From assembly GCA_002383105.1 (NCBI GenBank), contig DFXC01000084.1, positions 3,011 through 17,858 on the forward strand: a DNA stretch of 14,848 nucleotides, in the 5' to 3' direction. The notes beneath the pieces were generated by a model. It did not search any database. It was not told the origin of the DNA and saw nothing but the letters and a program-made list of their open reading frames with translations. Within the stretch, counting starts at the first letter, position 1. Every line of letters starts with the position of its first letter. This stretch comes from Hyphomicrobiaceae bacterium UBA4118 (lineage in GTDB: Bacteria; Pseudomonadota; Alphaproteobacteria; Rhizobiales; Methyloligellaceae). The translations under genes were made by a program, and so were the position numbers. This document shows positions 14,162-14,848 of this stretch, one piece after another.

Positions 14162-14848
14162 CACCCTGCTCCCAGGGAAGCTGCGACATGGGCCTTGAGC
14201 TCTGCCATCACCTCGGGGCGGACGCCGAACCAGCGCTCGAAGCCCGGCACCGCCTGGTGAAGCAGCATGCCGAGACCGTCCACGACGCGATTGCCCCTGG
14301 CCCGCGCGGCGGCAAGAAGCTCCGTCTCGAGTGGGCTGTAGACGATGTCGGCGACCACCGCGTTTGACGGCAGCGCCTCAAGATCGATGTCGAGGCGGCC
14401 TTTGCCGGTCATGCCGAGGCTGGTGGCGTTGACGAGAAGGCCGCAGCCGCCAAGTGCCCTATTCCGGTCCTTCCAGTCGATCACGCGGACGGTTGGACCG
14501 AAGGCGTCTGCCAAGGCCTCGGCCCGGTCGCGCGTGCGGTTGGCGATGAGGATGCGCGAAGCGCCCTGGGCGATGAGACCATGGAGGATGGCTCGTGCCG
14601 CCCCGCCGGCGCCAAGCACCAACACCGGCCGGCGCCCTTCATTCCACTGCGGGGCCTCTTCATTCAAATTGCTCATGAAGCCGTAAGCGTCGCTGTTGCT
14701 CGCATGCAGCCTCCCCTCCCCGTCGAGCCACAGCGTATTGGCCGCGCCGATCGCCCTTGCCGCCTCGTCGGCGAAAGCGGCGAGCCGCAAGGCTTCCTCC
14801 TTGTGCGGCAGCGTCACATTGGCGCCGGCATAACCCCGGGCCATAAGC
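14161..14848 (-). CDS. aroE: Shikimate dehydrogenase, C-terminal part (5' end outside window)
   Basis: NADP-dependent reduction of 3-dehydroshikimate to shikimate in aromatic amino acid synthesis. About 229 residues are visible; the frame is still open at base 14848 and roughly 50-60 N-terminal residues, including the shikimate-binding serine motif, are missing. Visible landmarks in order are NVTLPHKE with the catalytic Lys, GAANTLW, NSDAYGF with the catalytic Asp, the NADP-binding turn VLGAGGAARA, IANRTRDRAEALA, VNATSLGMTG, DIVYSPLETELL and GLGMLLHQAVPGFERWFG. All are intact, so this is a functional-looking gene cut by the window edge, not a pseudogene. Its stop TGA (14163-14161) overlaps the coaE ATG. 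It is the most upstream visible gene of the aroE-coaE-dnaQ unit. Confidence 0.97.
   Translation of the reverse strand, partial: LMARGYAGANVTLPHKEEALRLAAFADEAARAIGAANTLWLDGEGRLHASNSDAYGFMSNLNEEAPQWNEGRRPVLVLGAGGAARAILHGLIAQGASRILIANRTRDRAEALADAFGPTVRVIDWKDRNRALGGCGLLVNATSLGMTGKGRLDIDLEALPSNAVVADIVYSPLETELLAAARARGNRVVDGLGMLLHQAVPGFERWFGVRPEVMAELKAHVAASLGAG

Overview
The window is GC-rich chromosomal DNA with the gene content and order of an alphaproteobacterium. It is most probably a member of the Hyphomicrobiales (Rhizobiales): hisB-hisH-hisA-hisF-hisE-coaA, hslVU, a Smr/MltA/Tim44-domain cluster, secB, and dnaQ-coaE-aroE lie together. That neighbourhood is a familiar core region in the order. 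The assignment rests on gene content and order from memory; no species is named. I found no tRNA, rRNA, CRISPR array, insertion sequence or prophage.

Layout. (1) 1-726, plus strand: the 3' part of a probable outer-membrane beta-barrel protein gene, cut by the window edge. (2) 750-6180, minus strand: a long operon-like run, in transcription order hisB, a DUF2628-type membrane protein, hisH, hisA, two tandem paralogous small membrane proteins, hisF, hisE and coaA. Most gaps are 3-41 bp; only hisF-hisE has a longer gap (123 bp), which carries two adjacent inverted repeats. (3) 6280-6852, plus strand: a DUF2939-type protein divergent from hisB. (4) 6902-7204, minus strand: a small exported six-cysteine protein of unknown function. 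(5) 7387-9448, plus strand: hslV and hslU, preceded by a heat-shock-type promoter candidate and separated by a 122-bp element with inverted-repeat ends. (6) 9519-11927, minus strand: Tim44-domain protein, MltA-family lytic transglycosylase and Smr-domain protein. (7) 12242-12811, plus strand: secB. (8) 12833-14848, minus strand: aroE (5' part outside the window), coaE and dnaQ.

How the genes work together. HisH and HisF form the imidazole-glycerol-phosphate synthase that joins nitrogen and histidine metabolism; HisE, HisA and HisB supply steps 2, 4 and 7 (5'-nucleotide pyrophosphatase, isomerase, dehydratase). CoaA and CoaE are the first and last enzymes of coenzyme A synthesis from pantothenate. 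HslVU is a cytosolic ATP-dependent protease, SecB an export chaperone, DnaQ the proofreading exonuclease and AroE a shikimate pathway enzyme. This is largely a housekeeping region. The parts least explained by known biology are the tandem pair of two-cysteine membrane proteins inside the his operon, the secreted six-cysteine protein, and the palindromic repeat between hslV and hslU. I saw no convincing new multi-gene system.
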